Numbered from the stretch's first letter, positions 35,338 through 46,750 are shown. The stretch: DNA of 64,000 nucleotides from Micromonospora lupini (GCF_026342015.1 NZ_JAPENL010000002.1:1121001-1185000), one strand, 5' to 3'. Notes: a model not told the origin generated them from the letters alone. A program made the numbers and translations.

Positions 35338-36151
35338 ACCAGCGCGCCTCCAGCAGCTCCACACCGTCCACGCGTACCTCGTCGGACGTCGCGGTGGCCC
35401 GGAAGCCCACCATCAGCCCGGCGGGGAACGGCCACGCCTGCGACCCGTGGTAGGTCACGTCCGTGACGGTGATCCCCGCCTCCTCGGCCATCTCCCGACG
35501 GACCGCGTCCTCCAGGCTCTCGCCGACCTCGACGAAGCCCGCAAGCGTCGAGTAGGAGTCCTCCGCGGCACCCGCGTGCCGGGCCAGCAGGCAGCGCTCC
35601 GGCGAGCCGGGCGCCTCGACCAGGACGATGATCGCCGGTTCGATCCGGGGGAACAGCAGCCGACCACACTCCGCGCCGGAACAGGTCCGCACATGCCCGC
35701 CACCGCCGGCGACGGCCGCCGCGCCGCAGGTGCCGCAGTAACGCTGCTGCCGGTGCCAGTGCAGCAACCCCCGGGCGTACGCCTGGACCGCCGCGCCGGC
35801 CGGGTCGAGGCGCCCGACCAGGGCCCGAACGTCGACGGCCCGCGCCGCGCCCGCCATCTCGACGGCGGTGGCCTCGCCGAGCCCGGAGAGGTCGACGGCG
35901 AACACCGCGACGTCCCCGTCGAGCCCCAGGAAGACGATCTCGTCGGCGGCGGTCCGGACGAGCGACGCGCGGTCGCCGGTCAACCGGACCGGACCGTCCC
36001 CGTCGACAAGGCACCGGTCCCGCCACAGCGGCAACACCACAGTCGTCGGCTCGGTAAGCAGCGCGTCCAGCCGAGCCGGATCGGTTCGCAGCGCGCCCGC
36101 CCGGTCCAGCCAACCGCCGCCGTACGCCAACACCCGCTCCGCAGCGTCCAC
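35234..36151 (-). CDS. nudC: NAD(+) diphosphatase, NudC-type Nudix hydrolase
   Basis: This 305-residue enzyme hydrolyses NAD(H) and possibly NAD caps on RNA. A zinc ribbon uses Cys139, Cys142, Cys157 and Cys162. The Nudix box at 205-227 reads GFVEVGESLEDAVRREMAEE followed by AGI and matches GX5EX7REUXEEXGU exactly. The NudC family motif SQPWPFP appears as SQAWPFP, with one substitution at the Pro. The N-terminal substrate-side domain is present. GTG 36151 was chosen because upstream sequence in frame is low-complexity. Confidence 0.92.
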   Translation of the reverse strand: MDAAERVLAYGGGWLDRAGALRTDPARLDALLTEPTTVVLPLWRDRCLVDGDGPVRLTGDRASLVRTAADEIVFLGLDGDVAVFAVDLSGLGEATAVEMAGAARAVDVRALVGRLDPAGAAVQAYARGLLHWHRQQRYCGTCGAAAVAGGGGHVRTCSGAECGRLLFPRIEPAIIVLVEAPGSPERCLLARHAGAAEDSYSTLAGFVEVGESLEDAVRREMAEEAGITVTDVTYHGSQAWPFPAGLMVGFRATATSDEVRVDGVELLEARWFTRAELRERVAAGRRLGRVDSIDHHLLGRWLTAG

Positions 36152-36347
36152 CCCGCCACCGTGCCACGGCGGCGACCCGGCGTCGGCACCGCCCCCGGCC
36201 CCGCGTCGGCACCCGCCACGCGACACGCCGAACGACACACGGTGGCAGCGCAGACCCGGCGCAGCCCGCGAAGACGGCCGAGCATTGGTTACCGTGGTGT
36301 CCTCCGGGAGGGTGGACCTCCCGTGGAACCTGGCGATCGAGGTTGCA

Positions 36348-38168
36348 GTGACCCTGTACGGCGACAAACATCCGCCCGCCGACGACCGGCCCACCGTGCT
36401 GGTCACCGCGGTCACCTGGCCGGACGAGCCGGAGGCGGTCACGCCGCCCACTGCCACCGGTGGGCCGGACAACGGCGGACGTCGTCCCCGCCGGACACGG
36501 ATGCTCGTCGCGACAGGCGTCACCGGCGGCGTCCTCGCCGCCGTGGCGGGCGCCGGCGCCTGGGCGTACGCGGGTGACGTGCCCCGGGGCACCAGCGTGC
36601 TCGGCACCGAGCTGGGCGGCCGGAGCCGCGGCGCCGCCGACCGGGAGTTGCGAGCTGAGCTGGACCGGCGGGCGGCGGCCCTCGCCGCGCCACTGCGCAT
36701 CACGGTCGGGGAGCGCACCGCCGAGATCAAGCCCGCCGACGTGGGACTGGGCGTCGACGTGGCGGCCACAGTTGCGGCTGCCGCCGAGGCCGACGCGCAC
36801 CCGGTCAGTCGGCTGGTCGGCTCCCGGACCGTCGACCCGGTGGTCACCATCGACACCGACCGGCTGGACGCGGCCCTGCGCACGGTGCTCGGCGATCAGG
36901 TCCGTCCGATGACGATGCCGGCCATCACCTACCAGGGCACCACCCCGAAGGTCGTACGCCCCAAGTCGGGCCTCGCGTTCGACAGGCAGCGCTCCGCCGA
37001 CGCCGTCCGCACCGGGTGGCTGGCCGGCACCCCGGTCACCGTGCCGCTTGTGGAGAGCCAACCGACGACCACGGCCGAGGAGCTGGACCGGCTGGTCGCC
37101 GAGCTGGCCAAGCCTGCCGTCGCCGCGCCTGTCACCCTGCGCACCGGCAGGGGCTCGGTGCGGGTGCCACCGGCGGCCATCGCGAAGAGCCTCCGGTTCA
37201 CCGCCGACAAGGGCGGCAGGCTCACACCGGCGGTCGACGTCAAGCGACTGCGCGCGGCCCTCGGCGACAGCCTGAACGCGATCGAGGTGCCGCCGAAGGA
37301 CGCGTCGATGACCATCACCGGCGGCCGGCCCAAGGTCACCGACGGCCGCGCCGGCCAGCAGCTCGACACCGCCACCCTGGGCCGTGACCTGTTGGCCGTG
37401 CTGCCGAGATCCGACGGGCGCGAGGTGACCGGCGAGCTGAAGCCGACACCGCCGGAGCTGACCGCGGAGAAGCTGGCAGGTCTGGGCATCAAGGAGCGGG
37501 TGTCCACCTTCACCACGCGGTTCACGGGTGGCATGGCGTCGTCGCGCAGCCAGAACATCGCCACCATCGCCAAGGAGGTGGACGGCGCGATCGTGCTGCC
37601 GGGCAGGACGTTCTCCCTGAACGGGCACACAGGCGAACGCGGCTACGCGCAGGGCTACCGGGACGCTCCGGTCATCCTGGACGGCAAGCTGGTGCCGGGC
37701 GTCGGCGGTGGCACCTCACAGTTCACCACCACCCTGTTCAACGCCTCCTACTACGCGGGCCTGGAGGACGTCGAGCACAAGCCGCACTCGTACTGGTTCG
37801 ACAGGTACCCGGCAGTCATCGAGTCGACAATCTTCTGGCCGAGCCTGGACTTCAAGTTCCGCAACAACACCGACCACGGCCTGCTGATCGTCACCTCGTA
37901 CACGTCGAGTTCGGTGACCGTCTCCATCTGGAGCACGAAGATCTACGACAGCGTGAAGACGGAGTACGGCCCTCGGCGCAACATCACCACGCCGAAGGTC
38001 ATCCACCTGGAGCCCGGCCCGTCGTGCATTCCGAGCAACGGCATCAACGGCTTCGCCCAGGACGCGTTCCGCGTCATCAAGAAGGGCGGCGTGGTCGTCA
38101 AGCGGGAGAAGTTCACCTGGCGCTACGACGCGGAGCCCCGCTACGTCTGCGGCCCCAAGCCCTCCTGA
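36348..38168 (+). CDS. VanW-family membrane-anchored protein with PG_binding_4 domains
   Basis: The 606-residue protein from GTG 36348 (GAGG upstream) has a short cytoplasmic N-terminus and a transmembrane helix (MLVATGVTGGVLAAVAGAGA, about 50-70). Two YoaR-like/PG_binding_4 regions follow (about 80-360, with repeats such as ITVGERTAEIKPADVGLGVD and MTITGGRPKVTDGRAGQQLD). The VanW domain runs from about 390: VSTFTTRFTGGMASSRSQNI, LPGRTFSLN, YAQGYRDAPVI, GVGGGTSQFTTTLFNASYYAGL and YPAVIEST. It acts outside the membrane, presumably on or near peptidoglycan. The vancomycin-resistance name reflects family history, not evidence for resistance. Confidence 0.9.
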   Translation: MTLYGDKHPPADDRPTVLVTAVTWPDEPEAVTPPTATGGPDNGGRRPRRTRMLVATGVTGGVLAAVAGAGAWAYAGDVPRGTSVLGTELGGRSRGAADRELRAELDRRAAALAAPLRITVGERTAEIKPADVGLGVDVAATVAAAAEADAHPVSRLVGSRTVDPVVTIDTDRLDAALRTVLGDQVRPMTMPAITYQGTTPKVVRPKSGLAFDRQRSADAVRTGWLAGTPVTVPLVESQPTTTAEELDRLVAELAKPAVAAPVTLRTGRGSVRVPPAAIAKSLRFTADKGGRLTPAVDVKRLRAALGDSLNAIEVPPKDASMTITGGRPKVTDGRAGQQLDTATLGRDLLAVLPRSDGREVTGELKPTPPELTAEKLAGLGIKERVSTFTTRFTGGMASSRSQNIATIAKEVDGAIVLPGRTFSLNGHTGERGYAQGYRDAPVILDGKLVPGVGGGTSQFTTTLFNASYYAGLEDVEHKPHSYWFDRYPAVIESTIFWPSLDFKFRNNTDHGLLIVTSYTSSSVTVSIWSTKIYDSVKTEYGPRRNITTPKVIHLEPGPSCIPSNGINGFAQDAFRVIKKGGVVVKREKFTWRYDAEPRYVCGPKPS

Positions 38169-38208
38169 GTCTTCTCGCCCGTCCTGAGCCTCGGCGCGTG
38201 CACCGCCG

Positions 38209-39147
38209 TCAGAAGGTGGCGATGGGGTTGACCGGGCTGCCGGACGTGCCGGCGAAGCGGACCGGCGCGACCGCGAGCTGGAAGTCCCACTGGCCCAGCT
38301 CGGCGGCCGTTGTCACGCACGCCTCCAGGTCGCAGTTGTCGAGCAGCCACAGCCCCATCGCGACGAGGCTCACGGCGTGCACAGGCATCAACACGTCGTC
38401 GTACCCCGACGGCTGGACGTCCTGCGGAGTGTCGGCGCCGATCAGCGCCACCCCGCGTCCGTGCAGCCACGGCAGGCAGGACGCGTGCCAGCCGGCCTGC
38501 GTGAAACCGCTTGCCACACCGGATTCGTGCCGGAATCGACCGTAGCCGGTGCGCAGAAGCACCGCGTCGCCCGGTCGCACCCGGACCCCCTGGCGACGCT
38601 CGGCCTCCTCGAGATCCTCGGGAAAGACACCCTGGCCCGGTTCCAGCCACGGCACATCCCGGACCCCCGCGACGTCCAGCAGGACACCACGCGTGACGAT
38701 CCCGTTCGCCGCCGCGGTGACGGCCGCCCACGCGGATCCCGTTCCGGCGTCCACCAGGGAGTGCGACCGGCCGTTGTACATCGTGCCGTCCCAGAAGAGG
38801 TGGCACGGCGAGTCGATGTGGGTGATGGTGTTGCCGTGGAAGGTCATACCGAGGCGTTCCGTCGAGAAGCCCCACCGCCGGTCCGCGTGGAAGGCGGCCA
38901 CCGGCATGTTCTCCGCGCCCGGCATCTCGGCGGCACACGGGCACGACGTGGTCGACCGCTCCATCTCCTCCGGTACACCGACCTCCCACGCACAGGACAC
39001 GCTCCTGCCGTGGCGCACGGCCCGCGCCGCCGCCAGCCGCACGTCGTCGGTGATGTGGTTAAGGGTGCCGAGCTCGTCGTCGTCGCCCCACCGCCCCCAG
39101 TTCGACAGCGTGTCGAAGTATCCGAGCACGTCGTCCTGAGTCGGCAT
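38209..39147 (-). CDS. Cyclase-family hydrolase (kynurenine formamidase-like fold)
   Basis: The 312-residue protein from ATG 39147 matches the family N-terminus (VLGYFDTLSNWGRWGDDDELGTLNHIT). Upstream in-frame starts exist at 39183 and 39222. The metal motif HGNTITHIDSPCHLF gives the HxxxxHxD-type zinc/manganese site, and a later GIVTRGVLLDVAGV and GDAVLLRTGYGR complete the pattern. Members are metal-dependent hydrolases including arylformamidases and polyketide-associated cyclases. The subclass and substrate here are not determinable. It lies just beyond the rRNA operon terminator. Confidence 0.87.
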   Translation of the reverse strand: MPTQDDVLGYFDTLSNWGRWGDDDELGTLNHITDDVRLAAARAVRHGRSVSCAWEVGVPEEMERSTTSCPCAAEMPGAENMPVAAFHADRRWGFSTERLGMTFHGNTITHIDSPCHLFWDGTMYNGRSHSLVDAGTGSAWAAVTAAANGIVTRGVLLDVAGVRDVPWLEPGQGVFPEDLEEAERRQGVRVRPGDAVLLRTGYGRFRHESGVASGFTQAGWHASCLPWLHGRGVALIGADTPQDVQPSGYDDVLMPVHAVSLVAMGLWLLDNCDLEACVTTAAELGQWDFQLAVAPVRFAGTSGSPVNPIATF

Positions 39148-39246
39148 CGGTCGCTCTGCGGTTGTTCCGGCCGAGATGTCGTCCACGGGCCCGAGCCTAG
39201 GCCAGGTATCGGCCACCGGCATCGGCGCCTGGCGCGGGAACGCAGA

Positions 39247-39274
39247 AAAGCCCACCCCGTTGGGGGTGGGCTTT
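39247..39274 (-). terminator. rRNA operon terminator
   Basis: AAAGCCCACCCC (39247-39258) pairs with 39263-39274 across GTTG. On the minus strand it ends in a T-rich run just after 5S, the expected place for the rrn terminator. Confidence 0.85.
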
Positions 39275-39285
39275 CCTGAAAGATT

Positions 39286-39402
39286 GTCCGGCGGTGTCCT
39301 ACTCTCCCACACCCTCACGAGTGCAGTACCATCGGCGCTGGAGGGCTTAGCTTCCGGGTTCGGAATGTAACCGGGCGTTTCCCCTCCGCCATGACCGCCG
39401 TA
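39286..39402 (-). rRNA. 5S ribosomal RNA
   Basis: The reverse complement begins GTTACGGCGGTCATGGCGGA and contains CCGAACCCGGAAGCTAAGCC, the conserved 5S core, ending in GGACACCGCCGGACA. It is complete, about 117 nt. Confidence 0.95.
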
Positions 39403-39489
39403 ACTCTATGAACATATCAAACAACCCCGGCACACAATCACGGGTGTTCGCTTGTTCAGAGTTGCACAGTGGACGCGTAGCAGCTTAGT

Positions 39490-40469
<980 letters not shown>

Positions 40470-42615
40470 TTGAGAAGCGTCGTCACATGCCGACACAATA
40501 AAGCTTTCAAAGCTCAGAGCGAAGAGTTCAGCAAACGAAGCACCAGTAAACAACAATACATATTAAAGCAGGGGTGAAGGTCTGCGCGCCGACAAGAGAA
40601 GAGCCGCACGGGGAAGCGCGCGCTCATTTCTTCAGAAAAAAAGAGAAGAATTTGTCTATGGTTTGAATGGGAGCTAGTTCAGCACCAACATTAAAAAAAA
40701 AAAAAAAACAAAGGGAGACAAAGAGACAGACACACACCAAACAAAAGAAAAGAAAAAGCAAATCAAATCACCTTCACCACCACCAATCAATCAACGTAAA
40801 AGGAAAAGGTAAACAAAAGGTGGGAAAGGCTTCATACACACACATCATTAACAGAATATATTACCAATAGAGAATGCCTTCAGCAATAAGACACAGAACA
40901 AAAGAAGAACACACAGATAGATCAAACAAACGGGAACAAAATGCCCACATAGAGCATAGTAAATGCTCCTGGGGGGATAAGTTAAAGGGGTATAAGAAAA
41001 AAAAAAAAAAAAACCAACAGAATGTAGACAGGTTTTTTTTTTCATGTCAGAAGGCATATGCCCATACACAACTGGGGGGGGGGGGTAAAATAGACAGAAA
41101 CACAGCACAACACACCACATGGGCTTCATAATAACATAGATTAACAGAACAAAGAATAAATAAATGAATAGAGCTGATGCAGAAATCACATTCTTCATAT
41201 TAGACATTTGACACAGAAATAAATGGACACATAGACACAGAACACAGAGATGGGCACACACAGACAAAATGGAACACATATACAAGGTGTATAGCATGTA
41301 AAAAAATGTAAAAAACACACACATACACTGGGGGGGCACTGTATGTCATATACAAATGTATTGCTGTGTGTGTAAATACACATGTTTGTATACACACATG
41401 TTAGTAGAAATTCATATGTTTTTCACATGTCATAATCCACCAATGGACTTTCACATATAATTGGCTCCATATCAATATCATTCAGATCAGTTCTGACTGA
41501 AGCCACTGAATCTGTAACTCCTCAAACATGTGTCACGTCAGCTTGTTCCATGGGGTCCTGAAGAACTGACTGACCTCCACACGCAACCCCTGATAGGATT
41601 TCCACGGTTTATTTAGCTGAATCTGCTTTTGCCTGCTGCTATCACTACCACGTGAATCTAATTATTGTTTTCTTCCATGGCATTGAGGATGTTTCACTTC
41701 AGTTCCCCACACACCTTTGCAGCAGGTGGTGGGAAACAAGGACACTGCACATGATCTGAGCACATCATCGATAACTTGGATCACAGCTTTCAGTTGACAG
41801 CTCCCCTCAGAGGCCCATTTGTGCACTTCCACGGTCCTTCATCTGCTTCCTCCCGAGCAGGCATTCACCACACTGCCCTGAGAATTGACCACAAAGAGAT
41901 GTCACAGTCCATCAAAAAATTCTCAACAAATGACCAATCACAACTGATCCACCACATTTAAACCTCTTCCTGGACACACGGTTCAGAGAGGAGATGGGAG
42001 CTGAAGAAGGTTTGCAGCAGACTTGCAGCCTTACAGAGGGGCTGTTGTTCCCCTGTGCAGAATGAACTAATTATTAATGAGACCAAACAGAGTTTCACAT
42101 CCTCCCCAGCCACCATGGGGACAGAACACTCACCACCAACAGAGCACAGGTGCCATGCTGGCTGCTGCTACATACAGTGTGCACCTGCTGTGAGCCTCAC
42201 ACTGAGGCACCCACCTTCACCACCACACAGGGCTGGGCAGTGTGGCCCTCCTACCACTTCTTCAGACACGGAAGGTGCTCCTAGAAAGAGGTGATCCAGC
42301 CAGCTGCACCTTCCCAGCATGGGCACATCTGTGTTTGCAGTGAGACTTTGAACTCAATCACAGCCCCACCTCTGACAAGCCCCTCTCTCATATGGTTGGG
42401 CCACTGGCTTGCAGGCAGGCTGCTGACTGTGACGTGACACGGGCAGGGGAAGGCCTGGAATGGATCACCAACAAAGGCACATGACTGGTGACATTAGTGA
42501 TCTTCACCTCACAACAGAGCTGCAGACCTTCAGATCTCAGAATCTGCTGAGATCTGCTTTAGACTGTTCACCTCACGTGGCACGTGCAAAGAGCCACAGG
42601 TCATCAGCCACAGCA
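40470..42615. other. Foreign, eukaryote-like DNA interrupting the rRNA operon (probable assembly chimera)
   Basis: These 2146 bp break the rRNA operon and share nothing with the genome around them. Base composition drops from about 70% GC to well under 50%. There are A runs of about 17 near 40694 and 40996, a T run near 41033 and a G run near 41076. CA/TG steps dominate and CpG is rare from about 40,700 to 42,600, as in vertebrate DNA. A CCAAT-like element and AT-rich box occur near 41930-41960. The first 170 bp (40470-40640) are richer in CpG and may come from a separate source. No reading frame looks bacterial. I interpret this as contaminating DNA joined during assembly. Confidence 0.85.
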
Positions 42616-43821
<1,206 letters not shown>

Positions 43822-43933
43822 AATTAGTTGAACAGCATCCTGACAACAAACAAATGTTGCCAAAGGAATCCCAACCAGCCAGAAAAACTGACCAGTCCGG
43901 GGTATAAATCATAATTGGCACTGGCTTTACAAG

Positions 43934-43960
43934 CACCCTGTTGAGTTCTCAAAGAACAAC
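43934..43960 (-). promoter_or_regulatory. rRNA leader boxA-like antitermination element
   Basis: On the minus strand the leader reads GTTCTTTGAGAACTCAACAG, the conserved actinobacterial rRNA leader element upstream of 16S that recruits Nus factors and contributes to 16S processing. Confidence 0.7.
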
Positions 43961-44051
43961 CACACACCGATCAAACAACCCAACCAGTGGGCCACCATCC
44001 CGGGGCTTTTCGTTCTGCGTCCCCGCCGCTCTCGCGCCGGGCACTTTTACT

Positions 44052-44080
44052 ACGTTACCTCACCGTCTTCGCCGTGTCAA
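44052..44080 (-). promoter_or_regulatory. rRNA promoter, 16S-proximal
   Basis: On the minus strand, -35 TTGACA (44075-44080) and -10 TAACGT (44052-44057) are separated by 17 bp, matching the housekeeping sigma pattern for stable RNA genes. Confidence 0.7.
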
Positions 44081-44224
44081 ACCGTGTGTCCCGGTCTGTC
44101 GTGCTTCGTACGGGTTGGCCCCGGCGCACTCACACAGCAGCGAACCGCTGCGTCAGGTCGTCGGATTTGGCAGGCCGGCCGCTGCGGTCTCCCGCAGTCT
44201 CGCCCGGTGCCCTGCCGGTCGTGA

Positions 44225-44253
44225 ACCTTACCCGGTCGGTTCCGCTGCACCAA
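44225..44253 (-). promoter_or_regulatory. rRNA promoter, middle
   Basis: On the minus strand, -35 TTGGTG (44248-44253) and -10 TAAGGT (44225-44230) have a 17-bp spacer. The -35 box is weaker than in the flanking promoters. Confidence 0.5.
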
Positions 44254-44391
44254 ATCCGCCTCGCGGCTGATCCGGTAAGCCCCGCCCGAACCGCGTCCGC
44301 AGAGGCGAACCCCTGCCTGACCCGGTTACCTGCTCGATCCGGTGCTCCAGGACTTTCGCCCTGTTTGCCCCGTTCCGTGCTGGCAGAGAGA

Positions 44392-44421
44392 AAGTTACGC
44401 GTCCGTGGGTTTGATCGTCAA
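44392..44421 (-). promoter_or_regulatory. rRNA promoter, distal
   Basis: On the minus strand, -35 TTGACG (44416-44421) and -10 TAACTT (44392-44397) are separated by 18 bp. With the other two it forms a tandem rrn promoter array in the 684-bp gap between 16S and the next gene; no gene is seen in that gap. Confidence 0.65.
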
Positions 44422-44505
44422 ATCGGCTCGGGGCGTCCCGCGTCACACTCGTTCCCCTCCGGGCCCGATCAACCGCGCGGAGCCTCACCGAGCTGCGGGT
44501 GGAGG

Positions 44506-44760
44506 TCAGGACGCCTGCCGCCGACGGGCGGCGAACCAGGCTCGGATGCCGAGCACACCGACTGTGGTCCCAATGGCCAGCGACGCGGCGATCAGCAGGG
44601 CGTGCACCCACAGGAAGCTGGTGGCGGCGCCGTCGGCCACGGTGCCGGAGGCCCAGGATCGCGGGTCCTGCCAGATCGCGACGGCGAACCTCGGCCAGAT
44701 CACCCAGGTCCAGATACCGACTCCGACCAGGAAGAGCGCCCACCCTCGCGACAGCACCAT
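44506..44760 (-). CDS. SCO4848-family small membrane protein
   Basis: This 84-residue protein from ATG 44760 has two hydrophobic helices (ALFLVGVGIWTWVIWPRFAV and HALLIAASLAIGTTVGVLGI) joined by the conserved WQDPRSW segment. This is the pattern of the SCO4848 family of actinobacterial membrane proteins. It ends just upstream of the rRNA promoters on the same strand, so some read-through into the rrn region is possible. Function is unknown. Confidence 0.85.
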   Translation of the reverse strand: MVLSRGWALFLVGVGIWTWVIWPRFAVAIWQDPRSWASGTVADGAATSFLWVHALLIAASLAIGTTVGVLGIRAWFAARRRQAS

Positions 44761-44932
44761 GGCAGCCGAGTATGCCAGCGGACCCGATCCGCGAGCTGGC
44801 CGAGGACGCGACTGGCGCGGCGTCCGGGCCGCACCGCCGACCAGGGCTCGCACCCCGGGTAACCAGTTTCCGGCCACGCCGAGGCGGGCACTGCGAAGGA
44901 GGACAACTGAGGACCGTCCCCCGGAGGTGCCC

Positions 44933-45397
44933 GTGCAACCCTCGATCTTCGATCCCTGGGCCTGGCGAGACCCTTCCGTCCTGGCCGGTGGATACACACA
45001 GACCACCCCCTCGGCCACCCCACCGGACGGCCCGGACGGCGCGCACGACGGCCCCGACGCTCCTGGTCCCGGCACTCAGGTGGACCTGGTCGGCTACCAC
45101 GTGCAGGCGAGCGACGGGCGCATCGGCACGATCGACGAGGCGAGCGACGACGCGGACGCCGGACACCTGGTGGTGGACACCGGGCCGTGGATCCTCGGTC
45201 AGAAGGTGCTGCTGCCGGCCGGCACCGTGGAACGGGTCGACCACCTGGACCGTGTCGTCCACGTCGACCGGACCCGGCAGGAGATCAAGGACGCCCCGTC
45301 GTACGACCCGGAGTCGGCCGACCCGGAGTACCGGGACCGCGTCGGCAGGTACTACACGGATCGTCACCTGCCACCCCAGCAGCGACACCCCGGGTAA
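44933..45397 (+). CDS. PRC-barrel domain protein
   Basis: The 154-residue protein from GTG 44933 (GGAGG upstream) has an N-terminal Pro/Thr-rich segment and a PRC-barrel of about 70 residues: VDLVGYHVQASDGRIGTIDE, HLVVDTGPWILGQKVLLPAG, VERVDHLDRVVHVDRTRQEI. A C-terminal tail rich in Tyr and Asp follows (DAPSYDPESADPEYRDRVGRY). PRC-barrels bind RNA or proteins in varied contexts. Similar actinomycete proteins are stress-associated, but no role can be assigned here. Confidence 0.85.
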   Translation: MQPSIFDPWAWRDPSVLAGGYTQTTPSATPPDGPDGAHDGPDAPGPGTQVDLVGYHVQASDGRIGTIDEASDDADAGHLVVDTGPWILGQKVLLPAGTVERVDHLDRVVHVDRTRQEIKDAPSYDPESADPEYRDRVGRYYTDRHLPPQQRHPG

Positions 45398-45427
45398 TGT
45401 GAGGCCGTGGTCCGGAGGGGCAGTTGC

Positions 45428-45583
45428 GTGTCGGAGGCCGTCGATGTGGTCGACGGCCTGCCGCGCGGTGTCGTGCCCGCGCTCCCGACCAGCTCCGGCG
45501 ACGGCCGTGAGCACTTCCTGGACGTACTCCGTGCCGGTGGTCTGCGGTTCCGCGCCGGCGCGCGATGGCGGACGGCTCGCTGA
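45428..45583 (+). CDS. Possible small protein upstream of trpS
   Basis: A 51-residue frame from GTG 45428 follows GGAGGGG by 7 bases and uses G or C in nearly all third positions. The peptide is unremarkable (for example EAVDVVDGLPRGVVPALPTS, then DGREHFLDVLRAGGLRF) and ends with a single Trp. It lies 92 bp upstream of trpS. It has no run of Trp codons, so a classical attenuator leader is not supported. It is uncertain whether it is translated. Confidence 0.35.
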   Translation: MSEAVDVVDGLPRGVVPALPTSSGDGREHFLDVLRAGGLRFRAGARWRTAR

Positions 45584-45674
45584 GCCCTGTTCTCCGCTGA
45601 CCGAGGGGGCCTGTCCGCCCCGCTCGGCGCGCGCCCACGCGTGACCCCACCATCCGCACGAAAGGCACCTCGCC

Positions 45675-46733
45675 ATGTCCATCGCACGCATGCTCACAGG
45701 CGACCGGCCCACCGGCCGCCTGCACCTCGGCCACTACGTCGGCAGCATCGCCAACCGGGTGCGGCTGCACCAGCGCTACGAGAGCTTCTTCATCATCGCC
45801 GACCTGCACATGCTGACCACCCGTAACCGCCGGGAGGACATCGATCAGGTCTCCGGTAACGCCCGCGAGATGGTGACCGACATCCTCGCCGCCGGCGTCG
45901 ACCCGACGCGTGCCACGTTCTACCTCCAGTCGGCCATTCCGGAGGTCGGCGACCTCAACACCCTCCTGCAGAACCTGGTGACAGTGCCTCGGTTGGAACG
46001 GGTGCCCTCGTTGAAGGACATGGCCCGTGACGCGGGCAAGGAGGAGATGCCGTACGGGCTGCTGGGTTATCCGGTGCTCCAGGCCGCCGACATCCTGTGC
46101 GTGAAGGGGGAGGTGGTCCCGGTCGGCCGGGACAACGCCGCCCACGTGGAGGTGACCCGGGAGATCGCCCGCCGCTTCAACCACCTGTACGGGCAGGTCT
46201 TCCCGGTGCCCGAGCTGATCCCGGCGGACACGCCCAGTCTGGTGGGCACCGACGGCACCGCCAAGATGAGCAAGAGTCGGGGCAACACGATCGCGTTGTC
46301 CGACGACGCGGCCACCGTGCGCCGCAAGGTGCGCGGGATGTACACCGACCCGAACCGGGTGCGGGCCGACGTGCCGGGGACCGTGGAGGGCAACCCGGTC
46401 TTCGCGTACCACGAGGTGTTCAACCCGGACCGTGCCGAGGTCGCCGACCTGGCCGATCGTTACCGCGCCGGGCAGGTGGGTGACGTGGAGGTCAAGGAGC
46501 GGCTCGTCGTCGCGCTGGAGACGTTCCTGGCGCCGATCCGGGAGCGCCGGGCCGCGATCGAGGCCGACCGGGGGCTCGTCGACCGGCTGATCGTCGAGGG
46601 CACCGAGCGGACCCGGCAGGAGGTGCGCCAGACCCTGGCGGAGGTACGCCGGGCCATGGGGCTGACCGGGACGTACCAGCAGGTGCGGCGGCGGGCCGAG
46701 CGGAGCCGGCGGCGGACGGAGGCGTCGGCCTGA
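45675..46733 (+). CDS. trpS: Tryptophanyl-tRNA synthetase
   Basis: This 352-residue class I aminoacyl-tRNA synthetase charges tRNA-Trp. The ATP motifs are complete: HLGH at 17-20 (HIGH type) in TGDRPTGRLHLGHYVGS, and KMSKS at 197-201. The specificity region GYPVLQAADIL and VGRDNAAHVEVTREIARRF are present. The basic C-terminal tail (RRRAERSRRRTEASA) extends beyond the usual end. Actinomycetes often carry two trpS genes, so this may be the housekeeping or an auxiliary copy. A hairpin terminator follows. Confidence 0.95.
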   Translation: MSIARMLTGDRPTGRLHLGHYVGSIANRVRLHQRYESFFIIADLHMLTTRNRREDIDQVSGNAREMVTDILAAGVDPTRATFYLQSAIPEVGDLNTLLQNLVTVPRLERVPSLKDMARDAGKEEMPYGLLGYPVLQAADILCVKGEVVPVGRDNAAHVEVTREIARRFNHLYGQVFPVPELIPADTPSLVGTDGTAKMSKSRGNTIALSDDAATVRRKVRGMYTDPNRVRADVPGTVEGNPVFAYHEVFNPDRAEVADLADRYRAGQVGDVEVKERLVVALETFLAPIRERRAAIEADRGLVDRLIVEGTERTRQEVRQTLAEVRRAMGLTGTYQQVRRRAERSRRRTEASA

Positions 46734-46750
46734 CGTAGGCGACCACGGAT

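Noticed and set aside
36348-38168. Vancomycin resistance determinant
   Set aside because: The VanW domain is common in actinomycetes and no vanHAX-type genes are present; resistance cannot be claimed.
40848-41339. 163-codon minus-strand frame in the AT-rich segment
   Set aside because: It is built from CA/TG repeats and homopolymers (Cys/Phe/Leu-rich), with no domain or ribosome site, inside probable contaminant DNA.
40470-42615. Group I/II intron, IVS or mobile element within the rRNA genes
   Set aside because: Both flanking rRNA genes have lost hundreds to thousands of bases, and there is no ORF, terminal repeat, intron core or target duplication; an insertion would keep the flanks complete.
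45398-45674. T-box or Trp attenuator upstream of trpS
   Set aside because: I could not find a specifier-loop structure, a T-box bulge sequence or a run of Trp codons.
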